Source: Peribacillus sp044761665 (GTDB lineage Bacteria; Bacillota; Bacilli; Bacillales; DSM-1321). Taken from it: a stretch of DNA of 64,000 nt. Shown here piece by piece: positions 52,489-61,415 of the stretch. The DNA is taken from positions 11,668 to 75,667 of the forward strand of contig NZ_JBIWCW010000015.1 of assembly GCF_044761665.1 (NCBI RefSeq), written 5' to 3'. A program made the translations under genes and the position numbers. How positions within the stretch are numbered: the stretch's first letter is position 1; each line of letters starts with the position of its first letter. The notes under the pieces were generated by a model that saw nothing but the letters and a program-made list of their open reading frames with translations, searched no databases and was not told the DNA's origin.

Positions 52489-53115
52489 TTAAGAGGATGA
52501 ATTAAAATATAAAGGAGATGTCTCCCCACCCCTTGTACTAGATTCCTTCAACTGTTGCATGAGGGAAACTATACAATCCAGATCCTCTTCGGATTCAGCA
52601 TATTCTGTGGTCCATTTATGGTCTAGTTTATGAACCTTATTGATCGTTTTAGTCCTTCCCTTTTCTGCCTTCTCCATATTTTCTAAAAAACCTTCATCGG
52701 AAAAGGGCTCTAATTGGATGATATCATGAATCCCTTCCAAGATTTTTTTCAAGTCCATTTTCTGAGCGCGGACCATTTCCTTAGCATTATGATTAGCCGT
52801 TACTAACTCTTCTTCTAAAAAAGGGACTGTAACAATACTTTCATCAAGGTCGGCCTCGATAATATCTCCTGGAATGCTACTAAAAAAGGCGATGTGACGG
52901 TCAATCAAACCTATCCATGCATTTACTACATCCACTTGCGCTTTATAAAAACCCTTAATGGCAGACGCACCTTGGCCCTGAAATTCGTCATCCAGGTTCA
53001 CGATACCATTAAATTCTTTCTTTAAACCCGTGAGTTGTTCTTTTAAATCCTTGTATTGCTCAACACGTAATTCCATTGCATTCACAAGTGTTTTAGATTC
53101 AAAAATCAATGACAT
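52489..53115 (-). CDS. N-terminal LXG domain of a type VII secreted toxin
   Basis: A 208-aa helical protein: start MSLIFESKTLVNAMELRVEQ, with the core LTGLKKEFNGI (the L-x-G position), FQGQGASAIKGFYKAQVDVV and NAWIGLIDRH, all typical LXG-domain features. LXG domains are the T7SSb targeting module fused to a toxin. Here the frame stops after SPLYFNSSS, where intact relatives continue into the linker. ATG follows AAAGGATCTAAATT. No small Lap/WXG100-like partner gene precedes it. Probable substrate of the T7SS at 16-26 kb. Confidence 0.88.
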   Translation of the reverse strand: MSLIFESKTLVNAMELRVEQYKDLKEQLTGLKKEFNGIVNLDDEFQGQGASAIKGFYKAQVDVVNAWIGLIDRHIAFFSSIPGDIIEADLDESIVTVPFLEEELVTANHNAKEMVRAQKMDLKKILEGIHDIIQLEPFSDEGFLENMEKAEKGRTKTINKVHKLDHKWTTEYAESEEDLDCIVSLMQQLKESSTRGGETSPLYFNSSS

Positions 53116-53274
53116 AATTTAGATCCTTTCAATAATCCTTTGTAAAATAATGGTTATGTAATATTTTAGGATATTTCCTACTTTTTTCAATGAGTGATTG
53201 CTTAGAACATGCCCATGGTTACTAATTACAATTGAGCTTCTAACGAATAATAAGCCCTAACGCTAGCTATAGTC

Positions 53275-53500
53275 CCTCCTAAGGAGTTTCGTATTAAACG
53301 TCCCAGCTTTATTCCCTTTATCCCGAACATCATTAAATACGATTTCGCCTGCATAGATGTATGACCTATAAATTCACCACTTCTTGATTAATACAATAAT
53401 CTATAAATTGTTCTAGCAACATTTTGAAATTTTTAATACTTGCTTCTGTATTATTTTTGAATTGCCTATCTTCTAAGAAATCTTGGCACGCAAATTTTAA
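53275..53500 (-). pseudogene. Remnant of a tyrosine recombinase (phage-type integrase), N-terminal part
   Basis: Minus-strand hand translation gives ACQDFLEDRQFKNNTEASIK, then NFKMLLEQFIDYCINQEVVN and a stop. In another frame it continues as RDKGNKAGTFNTKLLR. This is the SAM-like core-binding domain of XerC/phage integrases, broken by a stop and at least one frameshift. The catalytic domain is gone. It lies between the LXG toxin and groEL. Confidence 0.7.
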
Positions 53501-53503
53501 CCA

Positions 53504-53541
53504 CAAAAAAGACTACCTCCCCTTTTTAGAGGAAGTAGTCT
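53504..53541 (-). terminator. Terminator of the groESL operon
   Basis: AGACTACTTCC and GGAGGTAGTCT pair (minus strand, one G-U), followed by TTTTTTGTGG. It lies 80 nt past the groEL stop. Confidence 0.85.
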
Positions 53542-53622
53542 ATATTTTACTTATTATTAGTTAGCGTAACTGCTTCTCATTCGGACGAAAAATGGGGTTA
53601 ACCAGTTCTCAAAAATGAGTTA

Positions 53623-55254
53623 TTACATCATGCCGCCCATTCCGCCCATGTCAGGCATTCCCATGCCGCCAGCAGCGCCAGCAGGTTCTGGTTTGTCAGC
53701 AACGACTGCTTCTGTTGTTAAGAACATAGCCGCAACAGATCCAGCGTTTTGTAGAGCTGAACGAGTTACTTTAGTAGGATCGACGATACCCGCTTCGATC
53801 ATGTTCACCCATTCTCCAGTAGCGGCATTGAAGCCAGTACCGATTGCTTCGCCTTTAAGGCGTTCTACGATTACAGATCCTTCAAGTCCAGCATTGTGAG
53901 CGATTTGACGGATTGGCTCTTCGATTGCACGAAGAACGATTTTCACGCCTGTTGCTACGTCGCCTTCTGCTTCGATTTCTGCCACTTTATTGTATACGTT
54001 TAGAAGAGCTGTACCACCACCGGCTACGATACCTTCTTCAACAGCAGCGCGAGTAGAGTTCAATGCATCTTCAATACGAAGTTTGCGTTCTTTTAATTCT
54101 GTTTCAGTAGCTGCTCCGACTTTGATCACGGCTACACCACCAGCTAATTTAGCAAGGCGTTCTTGTAGTTTTTCGCGGTCGAATTCAGAAGAAGTTTCTT
54201 CTAATTGAACACGGATTTGGTTTACACGAGCTTGAATTTGAGCTGTGTCTCCAGCACCTTCAACGATTGTTGTGTTCTCTTTTGTAACAACGACTTTAGA
54301 AGCGCGTCCTAAAGAATCGATTGTTGCAGATTTAAGGTCTAGGCCGATTTCTTCTGTGATCAGTTCGCCGCCTGTAAGAGCTGCGATGTCTTCAAGCATG
54401 GCTTTACGACGGTCACCGAAACCTGGAGCTTTAACTGCCACTGCATTGAATGTTCCACGAAGTTTGTTCACAACAAGAGTTGCTAGCGCTTCGCCTTCAA
54501 CGTCTTCAGAAATCAACAATAGTGGTTTTCCTTGTTGTACAACTTGCTCAAGTACAGGAAGGATTTCTTGAAGGTTCGTGATTTTCTTATCAGTGATCAA
54601 GATGTATGGATTTTCAAGAATGGCTTCCATTTTATCTGAATCAGTAACCATGTAAGGAGACGCATATCCGCGGTCGAATTGCATACCTTCTACAACGTCC
54701 AATTCAGTTGTGAAACCTTTAGATTCTTCGATTGTGATAACGCCGTCGTTACCCACGCGTTCCATAGCTTCTGCAATCAATTGACCCACTTCTTCATCAG
54801 CAGAAGAGATAGCGGCAACTTGTGCAATCGATTCTTTGTTTTCAACAGGTTGAGAAATGGCTTTTAATTCTGCAATCGCAGTATTAACCGCTTTTTCCAT
54901 CCCTTTACGGATACCCATTGGGTTCGCACCAGCTGTTACGTTCTTAAGACCTTCACGGATCATTGCTTGCGCAAGAACCGTTGCAGTAGTCGTTCCGTCA
55001 CCAGCTACGTCATTCGTTTTGCTTGCTACTTCAGCAACCAATTTCGCACCCATGTTTTCGAAAGCATCTTCTAATTCGATTTCTTTAGCGATTGTTACAC
55101 CGTCATTGGTAATAAGCGGTGAACCGAATTTTTTCTCAAGAACCACGTTACGTCCTTTTGGTCCAAGCGTTACTTTTACTGCATCTGCAAGAGCGTCAAC
55201 ACCACGTAGCATTGAACGGCGAGCTTCTTCACTAAATTTAATTTCTTTAGCCAT
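53623..55254 (-). CDS. groEL: Chaperonin GroEL (Hsp60)
   Basis: A 543-aa ATP-dependent folding chamber subunit. Start MAKEIKFSEEARRSMLRGVD, ATP-site AGDGTTTATVLAQAM, hydrophobic apical helices with YMVTDSDKME, and a C-terminal GMPDMGGMGGMM tail are all canonical and full length. It is translated after groES in one operon under CIRCE/HrcA. In B. subtilis the region after groEL holds a variable restriction prophage; here it holds an LXG toxin and integrase debris. Confidence 0.98.
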   Translation of the reverse strand: MAKEIKFSEEARRSMLRGVDALADAVKVTLGPKGRNVVLEKKFGSPLITNDGVTIAKEIELEDAFENMGAKLVAEVASKTNDVAGDGTTTATVLAQAMIREGLKNVTAGANPMGIRKGMEKAVNTAIAELKAISQPVENKESIAQVAAISSADEEVGQLIAEAMERVGNDGVITIEESKGFTTELDVVEGMQFDRGYASPYMVTDSDKMEAILENPYILITDKKITNLQEILPVLEQVVQQGKPLLLISEDVEGEALATLVVNKLRGTFNAVAVKAPGFGDRRKAMLEDIAALTGGELITEEIGLDLKSATIDSLGRASKVVVTKENTTIVEGAGDTAQIQARVNQIRVQLEETSSEFDREKLQERLAKLAGGVAVIKVGAATETELKERKLRIEDALNSTRAAVEEGIVAGGGTALLNVYNKVAEIEAEGDVATGVKIVLRAIEEPIRQIAHNAGLEGSVIVERLKGEAIGTGFNAATGEWVNMIEAGIVDPTKVTRSALQNAGSVAAMFLTTEAVVADKPEPAGAAGGMGMPDMGGMGGMM

Positions 55255-55315
55255 GTATAAGTACCTCCCTAATCATTTTAAGAAAAATTTTCGTTCAGTT
55301 AAGTATGATGTATAA

Positions 55316-55600
55316 TTAGCCAATTACAGCTAAGATATCGCTTTCACGTAAGATTAAGTATTCATTATTTTCGTATTTAACTTCAGTACCAGCATATTTT
55401 GAGAAGATAATTAGATCGCCTTGGGCAACCTCTAAAGCAACACGTTCGCCATTTTCAAGAACACGGCCCGTACCAACCGCTACGACTTTACCTTCTTGTG
55501 GCTTTTCTTTTGCAGTATCAGGAAGAACAATACCGCTTGCCGTTTTTTCTTCAGATTGAACTAATTCAATAATAACGCGATCACCTAATGGTTTTAACAA
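55316..55600 (-). CDS. groES: Co-chaperonin GroES (Hsp10)
   Basis: A 94-aa lid of the GroEL chamber. I place the start at TTG 55600 (AGGAGG 9 nt before), which gives LLKPLGDRVIIELVQ, as in B. subtilis, rather than the ATG at 55618 that overlaps the ribosome site. The mobile loop EKTASGIVLPDTAKEKP and ILRESDILAVIG end are intact. Confidence 0.97.
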   Translation of the reverse strand: MLKPLGDRVIIELVQSEEKTASGIVLPDTAKEKPQEGKVVAVGTGRVLENGERVALEVAQGDLIIFSKYAGTEVKYENNEYLILRESDILAVIG

Positions 55601-55644
55601 GTGAAACAACCTCCTCATTTTCTCTTAATCAATTGCCTGATTTA

Positions 55645-55671
55645 TTAGCACTCATCAACACCGAGTGCTAA
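55645..55671. promoter_or_regulatory. CIRCE element (HrcA operator) of groESL
   Basis: Perfect TTAGCACTC-N9-GAGTGCTAA inverted repeat, the HrcA heat-shock operator, between the promoter and groES. Confidence 0.98.
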
Positions 55672-55681
55672 CACATTTATA

Positions 55682-55710
55682 ATATTAAATAAATTGAGCC
55701 CTTTTTGCAA
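55682..55710 (-). promoter_or_regulatory. Sigma-A promoter of groESL
   Basis: Minus strand TTGCAA, 17-bp spacer, TAATAT, ending 11 bp before the CIRCE element, so transcription would start at or in it. Confidence 0.7.
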
Positions 55711-55929
55711 GTATCTTGTTGAATTTTTTTTATTAATTTTTGATAAATTATGGGTATACTACTTCAGTATAATGAATCTTTTTGCGTTTTTTTAAAACGG
55801 CCCCATTTTGCATACCTATAAGTGGTATTACGGTCCATTTTTTGATACCTTTTAAGTATACGTTTATAGAATGTCCCCATGTCAGGACTCTAAAATTAAT
55901 GGCGGACATAGTAAAAGGAGTTTTCGTTT

Positions 55930-56652
55930 TTGAAAAAAGAATATTGGTTCGTCATCATCACTTACATAGCCATGCAATTATCCAGTGTAGTCGGAAAGCC
56001 GATTTTCATGGTGATCGGATCATCAATGGGGATACCGAATGATGAACTCGAGGTTAAAGCGATCGCTTACTGGATTGTCTTCAGTTTTCTTGCAGCCCTA
56101 CTGGTGATTCTATTTTTATTGAGAAAAGATATAAAGGAGAATATAGACCTTAAACAGGCGTCGATTCCCACATCCATCCTCTGGGCAATCGCAGGTGTTT
56201 TCCTGGCCTTTTTCGCTCAAAGTATCGCTGCGAACATTGAAACGATGCTTGGGGTGAAGGGTGAATCCGAGAATACACAAAATCTCGTTTCACTCATTTC
56301 TAAAGTGCCGATGGTCATTTTCGTAACGTCTGTAATTGGCCCTATTTTGGAAGAGATTATCTTCAGGAAAATTATTTTCGGTTCACTTTATAAACGCTTT
56401 AATTTCTTCATTTCGGCTTTACTCAGCTCGGTTATTTTCGGCTTGGCGCATGGTGAACTCGAACACCTTCTTTTATATGCAGCCATGGGCTTCACCTTTG
56501 CCTTCTTATATGCAAAAACGGGTCGTATTCTCGTGTCCATAGCCGCACATGTTGCTATGAACACTCTTGTTATCATCCTTCAGGTGGCATATAGAGAAGA
56601 CATCGAGAAATTGTCAGGTACCGCTCAAGCCATTATCGGAGGTTTATTATGA
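55930..56652 (+). CDS. ydiL: CPBP-family intramembrane metalloprotease (YdiL)
   Basis: A 240-aa membrane protein (TTG start after AAAAGGAG) with about six to seven helices. Abi/CAAX-protease motifs are complete: EEIIFR (motif 1), FGLAH (motif 2), and AHVAMN (motif 3), which supply the zinc or catalytic residues. Place between groES and ydiK matches B. subtilis. Substrate unknown; the family includes prenyl-protein and bacteriocin-linked proteases. Confidence 0.88.
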   Translation: MKKEYWFVIITYIAMQLSSVVGKPIFMVIGSSMGIPNDELEVKAIAYWIVFSFLAALLVILFLLRKDIKENIDLKQASIPTSILWAIAGVFLAFFAQSIAANIETMLGVKGESENTQNLVSLISKVPMVIFVTSVIGPILEEIIFRKIIFGSLYKRFNFFISALLSSVIFGLAHGELEHLLLYAAMGFTFAFLYAKTGRILVSIAAHVAMNTLVIILQVAYREDIEKLSGTAQAIIGGLL

Positions 56653-56861
56653 AACGGCAGTCACCATTATTCATCGGTATCATATACGCTGGCTTAGGCA
56701 TTCTTTTTACGACCATTGCCATCCAGACGGTCAATTCATCAGGATGGGGATTTTTCGCCTATATCCTTGTATTGATTGCAACCCTTGACTTAGGATCGGG
56801 GTTACGCATGATTTTAATCCACTTTAAAATTAAGTCCATACAAAAGAATAATAAAAAGTAA
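56649..56861 (+). CDS. ydiK: Small membrane protein YdiK (DUF4305)
   Basis: A 70-aa protein with two membrane helices (residues 7-28 and 33-52) and a lysine-rich cytoplasmic end. The start overlaps the ydiL stop by 4 nt (ATGA), so translation is coupled. Gene position identifies it as YdiK. Function unknown. Confidence 0.8.
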   Translation: MKRQSPLFIGIIYAGLGILFTTIAIQTVNSSGWGFFAYILVLIATLDLGSGLRMILIHFKIKSIQKNNKK

Positions 56862-56892
56862 AAACACGCTGCGTTTTCGCAGCGTGTTTTTT
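56861..56892. terminator. Terminator between ydiK and rex
   Basis: AAAACACGCTGCG (56861-56873) pairs with CGCAGCGTGTTTT (56878-56890), a 13-bp perfect stem with a TTTT loop and further T; it serves both converging genes. Confidence 0.9.
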
Positions 56893-57550
56893 ATTCTTCT
56901 AGAACAGCTTCTTCCACTACTGGGTAGTGCTTTAAAAAATAAATCAATGATTGAAGTTCTACCGCCAGATCAATATGATGGACCCTTATCGATGGGGGTA
57001 CAGTCAGACGGGCTGGGGTGAAGTTCAATATTCCTTTAATATCGGCTTTAATCAAACGATCGGTAATCGTCTGCGCCTCTTGGGCAGGCACTGTCAAAAT
57101 GGCTACAGTGATATTATTTTCCTGCAAAAGCGTGTCTATTTGGTTCATATGGTGAATCGGCACATCAGCAATACTCTTTCCGACTTTATCTTCAGAAACT
57201 TCAAATGCCATTTCTATTTTTGTATTATTGTTTTTAATGAAATTATAATTTAAAAATGCAGTTCCTAAATTTCCTACCCCAATCAAGGCTACTTTAGTCA
57301 GCTCGTCTTGATCTAATGTTTTTCTAAAGAAAGACAATAAATAATTGACATTATAGCCATAGCCTTTCTTTCCAAGCGCTCCAAAATAGGAAAAATCACG
57401 GCGGATTGTTGCTGAATCTACTTTTACAGCTTCGCTTAGCTCTGCTGAGGAGACTCTTTGTTTACCTGAAGAATGTAAGTTTTTTAAAAATCGATAATAC
57501 AAGGGTAACCTTTTAGCCGTCGCCTGCGGTATCTTTGGGTCATGGTTCAT
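56891..57550 (-). CDS. rex: Redox-sensing transcriptional repressor Rex
   Basis: A 219-aa repressor that senses the NADH/NAD+ ratio. Winged-helix domain (residues 10-80, with VSSAELSEAVKVDSATIRRD), a Rossmann domain with the GVGNLGTAFLNYNF dinucleotide motif, and a C-terminal domain-swap helix (VELQSLIYFL). It represses fermentation and respiratory genes. Length matches B. subtilis Rex (215 aa). In B. subtilis tatAy-tatCy lie between rex and ydiK; here they are absent. Confidence 0.96.
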   Translation of the reverse strand: MNHDPKIPQATAKRLPLYYRFLKNLHSSGKQRVSSAELSEAVKVDSATIRRDFSYFGALGKKGYGYNVNYLLSFFRKTLDQDELTKVALIGVGNLGTAFLNYNFIKNNNTKIEMAFEVSEDKVGKSIADVPIHHMNQIDTLLQENNITVAILTVPAQEAQTITDRLIKADIKGILNFTPARLTVPPSIRVHHIDLAVELQSLIYFLKHYPVVEEAVLEE

Positions 57551-57585
57551 TGTTCTTCCCCGCCTTTATACATGCTTTAAAACTT

Positions 57586-58083
57586 TTACATTTGGTTTAG
57601 CTGCCTCTTGTAATCACTACTAGACACTCCACCTGTTTTCTCCACTAAAAATGTAGGTCCGATTACCATTCCTTTATCCAGTGCCTTACACATGTCATAA
57701 ACCGTTAAAGCGGTTGCAGATGCTGCTGTTAACGCTTCCATTTCGACACCTGTACTACCCTTCGTCTTAACCTGTGTTTCAATTTTCAGCCTATAACCTT
57801 GTTCTTCTTTTTCCCAATCAAAGGCGATATTGACACCTTGCAGGGAAATAGGGTGACACATCGGAATGATGTTGGATGTATTTTTACTGGCCATGATGCC
57901 AGCAACCTGTGCAACCGCCAATACATCCCCTTTTTTCATTTCTTGATTCGTTATTTTACCATATATTTCTTCGTTCAATAAGATGCTGGATTGAGCTGTC
58001 GCCGTCCGGATTGTCTCTGGCTTCGTGCTCACATCAACCATTTTGGCTCTGCCTTGCTCATTAAAATGCGTTAAATCGCTCAT
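57586..58083 (-). CDS. moaC: Cyclic pyranopterin monophosphate synthase
   Basis: A 165-aa enzyme of molybdenum cofactor synthesis that with MoaA makes cyclic pyranopterin monophosphate from GTP. MCHPISLQGV, GVEMEALTAASATALTVYDM and the C-terminal LVEKTGGVSS are the family motifs. AGGAGGGG precedes the ATG. It lies between rex and the ABC-F gene, as in B. subtilis. Confidence 0.96.
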   Translation of the reverse strand: MSDLTHFNEQGRAKMVDVSTKPETIRTATAQSSILLNEEIYGKITNQEMKKGDVLAVAQVAGIMASKNTSNIIPMCHPISLQGVNIAFDWEKEEQGYRLKIETQVKTKGSTGVEMEALTAASATALTVYDMCKALDKGMVIGPTFLVEKTGGVSSSDYKRQLNQM

Positions 58084-58217
58084 AAAATTACCCCTCCTAA
58101 ATCATACACTATTATCCTACATTATGTAACAGCATGTTTTTCACCTTTAAAACCAAAGCTGTTGCCGTTAAATACTATAATACGTTACACTAACAATAAT
58201 CAATTGAGGTGAAATCC

Positions 58218-60137
58218 ATGATTCTATTACAAATCAATCAACTATCGAAATATTATGGTGCTGAGCTAATCTTATCAAATATGAAGCTTGAAGTTCAAAA
58301 TAAAGATCGAATTGCCTTAGTCGGCCGAAACGGAGCCGGAAAGTCGACCTTGCTAAAAATTATAGCCGGTCAGATTTCGCACGATGGCGGTGAGATCATC
58401 AAGCCAAAAGACGTTACCATCGGTTATATGGCCCAGGATACTGGATTGGAATCGGAACTTTCCATCTGGGATGAAATGCTGACCGTATACGAAAAACTGA
58501 TGGGTCAAGAAAAAGAGCTACGGCGGCTAGAGTCTGCCATGGCCGATCCGGCAACATTTGAAAATGAACAGCGGTACCAAAAAGTGCTGAGTGAATATGA
58601 CGCCCTACAGGTCACCTTTAAAGAACAGGGCGGGTATCAATATGAAGCGGATATCCGCTCCGTATTACATGGTCTTCAATTTGGGGACTTTGATCACTCT
58701 ACCTTGATTTCCACGCTGAGTGGCGGCCAAAAAACACGCCTTGCCTTAGGGAAGTTACTTTTAAAGAAACCGGATATATTAATACTCGATGAGCCTACGA
58801 ACCATCTGGATATAGAGACGCTCTCTTGGCTTGAACAATATTTGCAAAGCTATCAGGGTGCTGTTCTTATTGTATCCCATGATCGCTATTTTCTTGATAA
58901 AGTTGTCAATCAGGTATATGAAATCTCACGGAATAACATGAAAAAGTACTATGGCAATTACAGCTCCTACCTGGAAAGGAGAGCTGAGGACTACGAACGG
59001 GAAATGAAGCAATTCGAAAAGCAGCAAGGAGAAATAGAAAAACTGCGTGACTTCGTGCAACGAAACATCACGAGAGCATCGACAACCAAAAGAGCGCAGA
59101 GCCGTCGTAAACAGCTGGAAAAAATGGACGTATTGGACAAGCCTCAGGGTGATGAAAAATCCGCCAACTTTTCCTTCCAAATAGAAAAACAAAGTGGCAA
59201 TGAAGTGCTTCACCTTCAGAACTTAGCCATCGGTTATAATGAAGAAACAGTATCCCAGAATATTAACTCGCGGATGACTAAAGGGGAAAGTATTGCCCTC
59301 GTCGGACCGAACGGTGTCGGTAAATCGACATTATTGAAAACGATCATCTCGAAGCTTCCTGCAATTGCTGGGGAATTCCGCTTTGGAACTAATGTGGAGG
59401 TCAGTTATTACGATCAAGAGCAGGCCAATCTCATTTCCAATAAACGTGTGCTGAATGAATTGTGGGACGATTATCCGACTAAGCCTGAGAAAGACATCCG
59501 CACAGTACTCGGCAATTTTCTCTTTAGCGGGGATGATGTCTTAAAAACCGTTTCTACCCTAAGCGGTGGAGAAAAAGCCCGTCTAGCTTTAGCAAAAATG
59601 ATGATGGAAAAAGGAAACTTTTTGATTCTCGATGAACCGACAAACCACTTAGACTTAGAGAGTAAGCTGGTCCTTGAAAACGCTTTGATTGATTATCCTG
59701 GAACTATCCTTTTTGTCTCTCATGACCGGTATTTCATCAATCGGATTGCCACAAAGGTTATAGAGCTTTCGAAAGACGGAAACGAAGAGTTCCTCGGTGA
59801 TTATGATTACTATGTAGAGAAAAAACAAGAACAAGCTGAAATTGAAGCTCTAGAACAACAAGGTAAGACAAAAACCGTTGAAATAAACGTTGAAAAAACG
59901 AATTATAAAATAGACAAAGAATCTAAAAAAGCAGAACGCCAGCGAAAACGCCGTATCGAGGAAATCGAATCAGCCATGGAACGGTTAGAAGAGGAAATTA
60001 CCGAATATAATGACCTTCTATGTGACCCGGCTGTTTTTCAAGATCACGAAAAAGTGTTGGACATACAGACAAAGCTGGATAAAGCAAAGGAAACACTTGA
60101 TCAGTACTTAGAAGAATGGGCAGAATTAGAAGAATAA
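58218..60137 (+). CDS. ydiF: ABC-F family ATPase (YdiF)
   Basis: A 639-aa soluble ABC-F protein from the ATG at 58218 (GAGGTGA upstream; the GTG at 58209 lies in this site). Two ABC domains: Walker A GRNGAGKST and GPNGVGKST; signatures LSGGQKTRLALGKLL and LSGGEKARLALAKMM; both end in DEPTNHLD. A long arm/linker with basic residues lies between, and a C-terminal coiled coil covers about 545-639. Such proteins act on the ribosome. No membrane part. Confidence 0.93.
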   Translation: MILLQINQLSKYYGAELILSNMKLEVQNKDRIALVGRNGAGKSTLLKIIAGQISHDGGEIIKPKDVTIGYMAQDTGLESELSIWDEMLTVYEKLMGQEKELRRLESAMADPATFENEQRYQKVLSEYDALQVTFKEQGGYQYEADIRSVLHGLQFGDFDHSTLISTLSGGQKTRLALGKLLLKKPDILILDEPTNHLDIETLSWLEQYLQSYQGAVLIVSHDRYFLDKVVNQVYEISRNNMKKYYGNYSSYLERRAEDYEREMKQFEKQQGEIEKLRDFVQRNITRASTTKRAQSRRKQLEKMDVLDKPQGDEKSANFSFQIEKQSGNEVLHLQNLAIGYNEETVSQNINSRMTKGESIALVGPNGVGKSTLLKTIISKLPAIAGEFRFGTNVEVSYYDQEQANLISNKRVLNELWDDYPTKPEKDIRTVLGNFLFSGDDVLKTVSTLSGGEKARLALAKMMMEKGNFLILDEPTNHLDLESKLVLENALIDYPGTILFVSHDRYFINRIATKVIELSKDGNEEFLGDYDYYVEKKQEQAEIEALEQQGKTKTVEINVEKTNYKIDKESKKAERQRKRRIEEIESAMERLEEEITEYNDLLCDPAVFQDHEKVLDIQTKLDKAKETLDQYLEEWAELEE

Positions 60138-60142
60138 GATGC

Positions 60143-60176
60143 AAGACTGGGTCATTTTTGACTCAGTCTTTTATTA
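60143..60176 (+). terminator. Terminator of ydiF
   Basis: AAGACTGGGTC pairs with GACTCAGTCTT (one G-T), T6 loop, then TTATT. Confidence 0.8.
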
Positions 60177-60193
60177 TGAAAAATCCAACTTAG

Positions 60194-60339
60194 TTATCCA
60201 CAGACCTATACACATTTCAAGCTTTACTACATCAACATTATTGTAGTTTACCCACATTATCCACAAAACATTATCCACTTATCCACATATTTACTATTTA
60301 TACACAGGTATTTTGAATAGTAAAAAAACTTTATCCACA
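60194..60339 (+). other. DnaA-box cluster between ydiF and tsaD
   Basis: Four perfect TTATCCACA boxes start at 60194, 60257, 60279 and 60331. Near matches are TTATCCACT (60271), TTATACACA (60298) and CTATACACA (60207). All point the same way within 146 bp. No open frame or AT-rich unwinding region with dnaA or dnaN is adjacent, so it is a DnaA-binding cluster, not the replication origin. B. subtilis has a DnaA cluster in the same gcp-ydiF gap. Confidence 0.92.
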
Positions 60340-60361
60340 ATATCTGTTAATTTATATAAAA

Positions 60362-60392
60362 ATAAAAACAAGATACCAAGTTCGGTATCTTG
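60362..60392 (-). terminator. Terminator of the tsaE-tsaB-rimI-tsaD operon
   Basis: Minus strand CAAGATACC and GGTATCTTG pair over 9 bp, followed by TTTTTATTTT. Confidence 0.88.
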
Positions 60393-60398
60393 CCTTCA

Positions 60399-61415
60399 TT
60401 AGAAAACTTCTATATCCAATCCAGGGTTTCCGTTCAAATCTAGCCCTGATCGTTTCCCTTTTTCGAACATGATGCTTCCAGCAGCACCGATCATCGCTGC
60501 ATTATCCGTACAAAGGTGTAACGGAGGAATGATAAGCTCCGTAGATAAGTCTGCAAAAGCATCCGTTAGAGCTTCTCGTAGCCCTTTATTAGCCGCGACT
60601 CCTCCAGCAAGCAACACTTGTTTCACTTCGAATTCCTTAGCAGCTTTTACGGCCTTCGTCACCAGAACCTCAATAACACTTGCTTGGAAACTTGCAGCTA
60701 AATCCTGAGGCTCAATATTTTCGCCACGTTGTTCTGCATTATGCAACGTATTAATGACAGCCGATTTCAAGCCACTGAAAGAAAAGTCATAGCTTCCTTC
60801 TTCTAGCCAAGCTCTTGGCAGTTTCAAGGATGGCGTCCCCTCTTGGGCAAGCCTATCGATATGAGGGCCTCCAGGATACGGAAGACCAAGGGTTCTTGCT
60901 ACTTTATCATATGCCTCACCTGCCGCATCATCTCTTGTCTCCCCAATTACTTGAAAGGAACCAGGCTCAGTTAACAGCACCAATTCGGTATGTCCTCCCG
61001 ATACGACTAAAGAAAGGGCAGGATACTGTATTTCTTGTACCAGTCTATTCGCGTAAATATGACCGGCAATATGGTGCGTTCCAACGAGTGGTATACCATG
61101 AGCGAAAGCGACAGCCTTGGCCGCATTAACGCCTATTAACAAGGCTCCCACTAGCCCAGGGCCTTCCGTGACAGCAATAGCGTCCAAATCCTCATATGAC
61201 ACACCAGCCTGAAGCAAAGCCTCTTCCAGTACGATAGTGATCTGCTCTACATGGTGACGGGACGCAATTTCGGGAACGACTCCACCAAATCGTTTATGGC
61301 TTTCTATTTGTGAAGCCACAACATTACTTAGTATCTCTGTCCCATTTTTAATGACGGCTGCAGCAGTCTCATCGCAGCTCGTTTCAATACCCAATATCAA
61401 TTGATCTTTTTTCAT
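60399..61415 (-). CDS. tsaD: tRNA N6-adenosine threonylcarbamoyltransferase TsaD (Gcp)
   Basis: A 338-aa enzyme that with TsaB and TsaE adds threonylcarbamoyl to A37 of ANN-reading tRNAs. The start ATG at 61415 overlaps the rimI stop by ATGA and has GGGTGA upstream. ASKHA-fold motifs: LGIETSCDETA, the metal site HHIAGH, SGGHTEL, and VLLAGGVAANK. Full length. Confidence 0.97.
   Translation of the reverse strand: MKKDQLILGIETSCDETAAAVIKNGTEILSNVVASQIESHKRFGGVVPEIASRHHVEQITIVLEEALLQAGVSYEDLDAIAVTEGPGLVGALLIGVNAAKAVAFAHGIPLVGTHHIAGHIYANRLVQEIQYPALSLVVSGGHTELVLLTEPGSFQVIGETRDDAAGEAYDKVARTLGLPYPGGPHIDRLAQEGTPSLKLPRAWLEEGSYDFSFSGLKSAVINTLHNAEQRGENIEPQDLAASFQASVIEVLVTKAVKAAKEFEVKQVLLAGGVAANKGLREALTDAFADLSTELIIPPLHLCTDNAAMIGAAGSIMFEKGKRSGLDLNGNPGLDIEVF

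Larger units (their letters stand above)
51353..53115 (-). pseudogene. LXG toxin gene split by a single frameshift
   Basis: Reading the LXG frame ends at TCC-TCT-TAA (about 52489). One additional T (TCT-TTA-AAA-AAT) would restore one frame of about 587 codons: LXG domain, linker, nuclease. A run of six A directly follows the site, so a sequencing or assembly error is possible. Otherwise this is an inactivated toxin with a surviving immunity gene. Confidence 0.7.

Noticed and set aside
52480..52500. Programmed ribosomal frameshift joining the LXG and nuclease parts
   Set aside because: The stop TAA comes before the A-run and no slippery heptamer precedes it, so recoding is unlikely; a mutation or sequencing error fits better.
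60194..60339. Chromosomal replication origin
   Set aside because: DnaA boxes are present, but dnaA/dnaN and an unwinding element are not; gene context is tsaD/ydiF.
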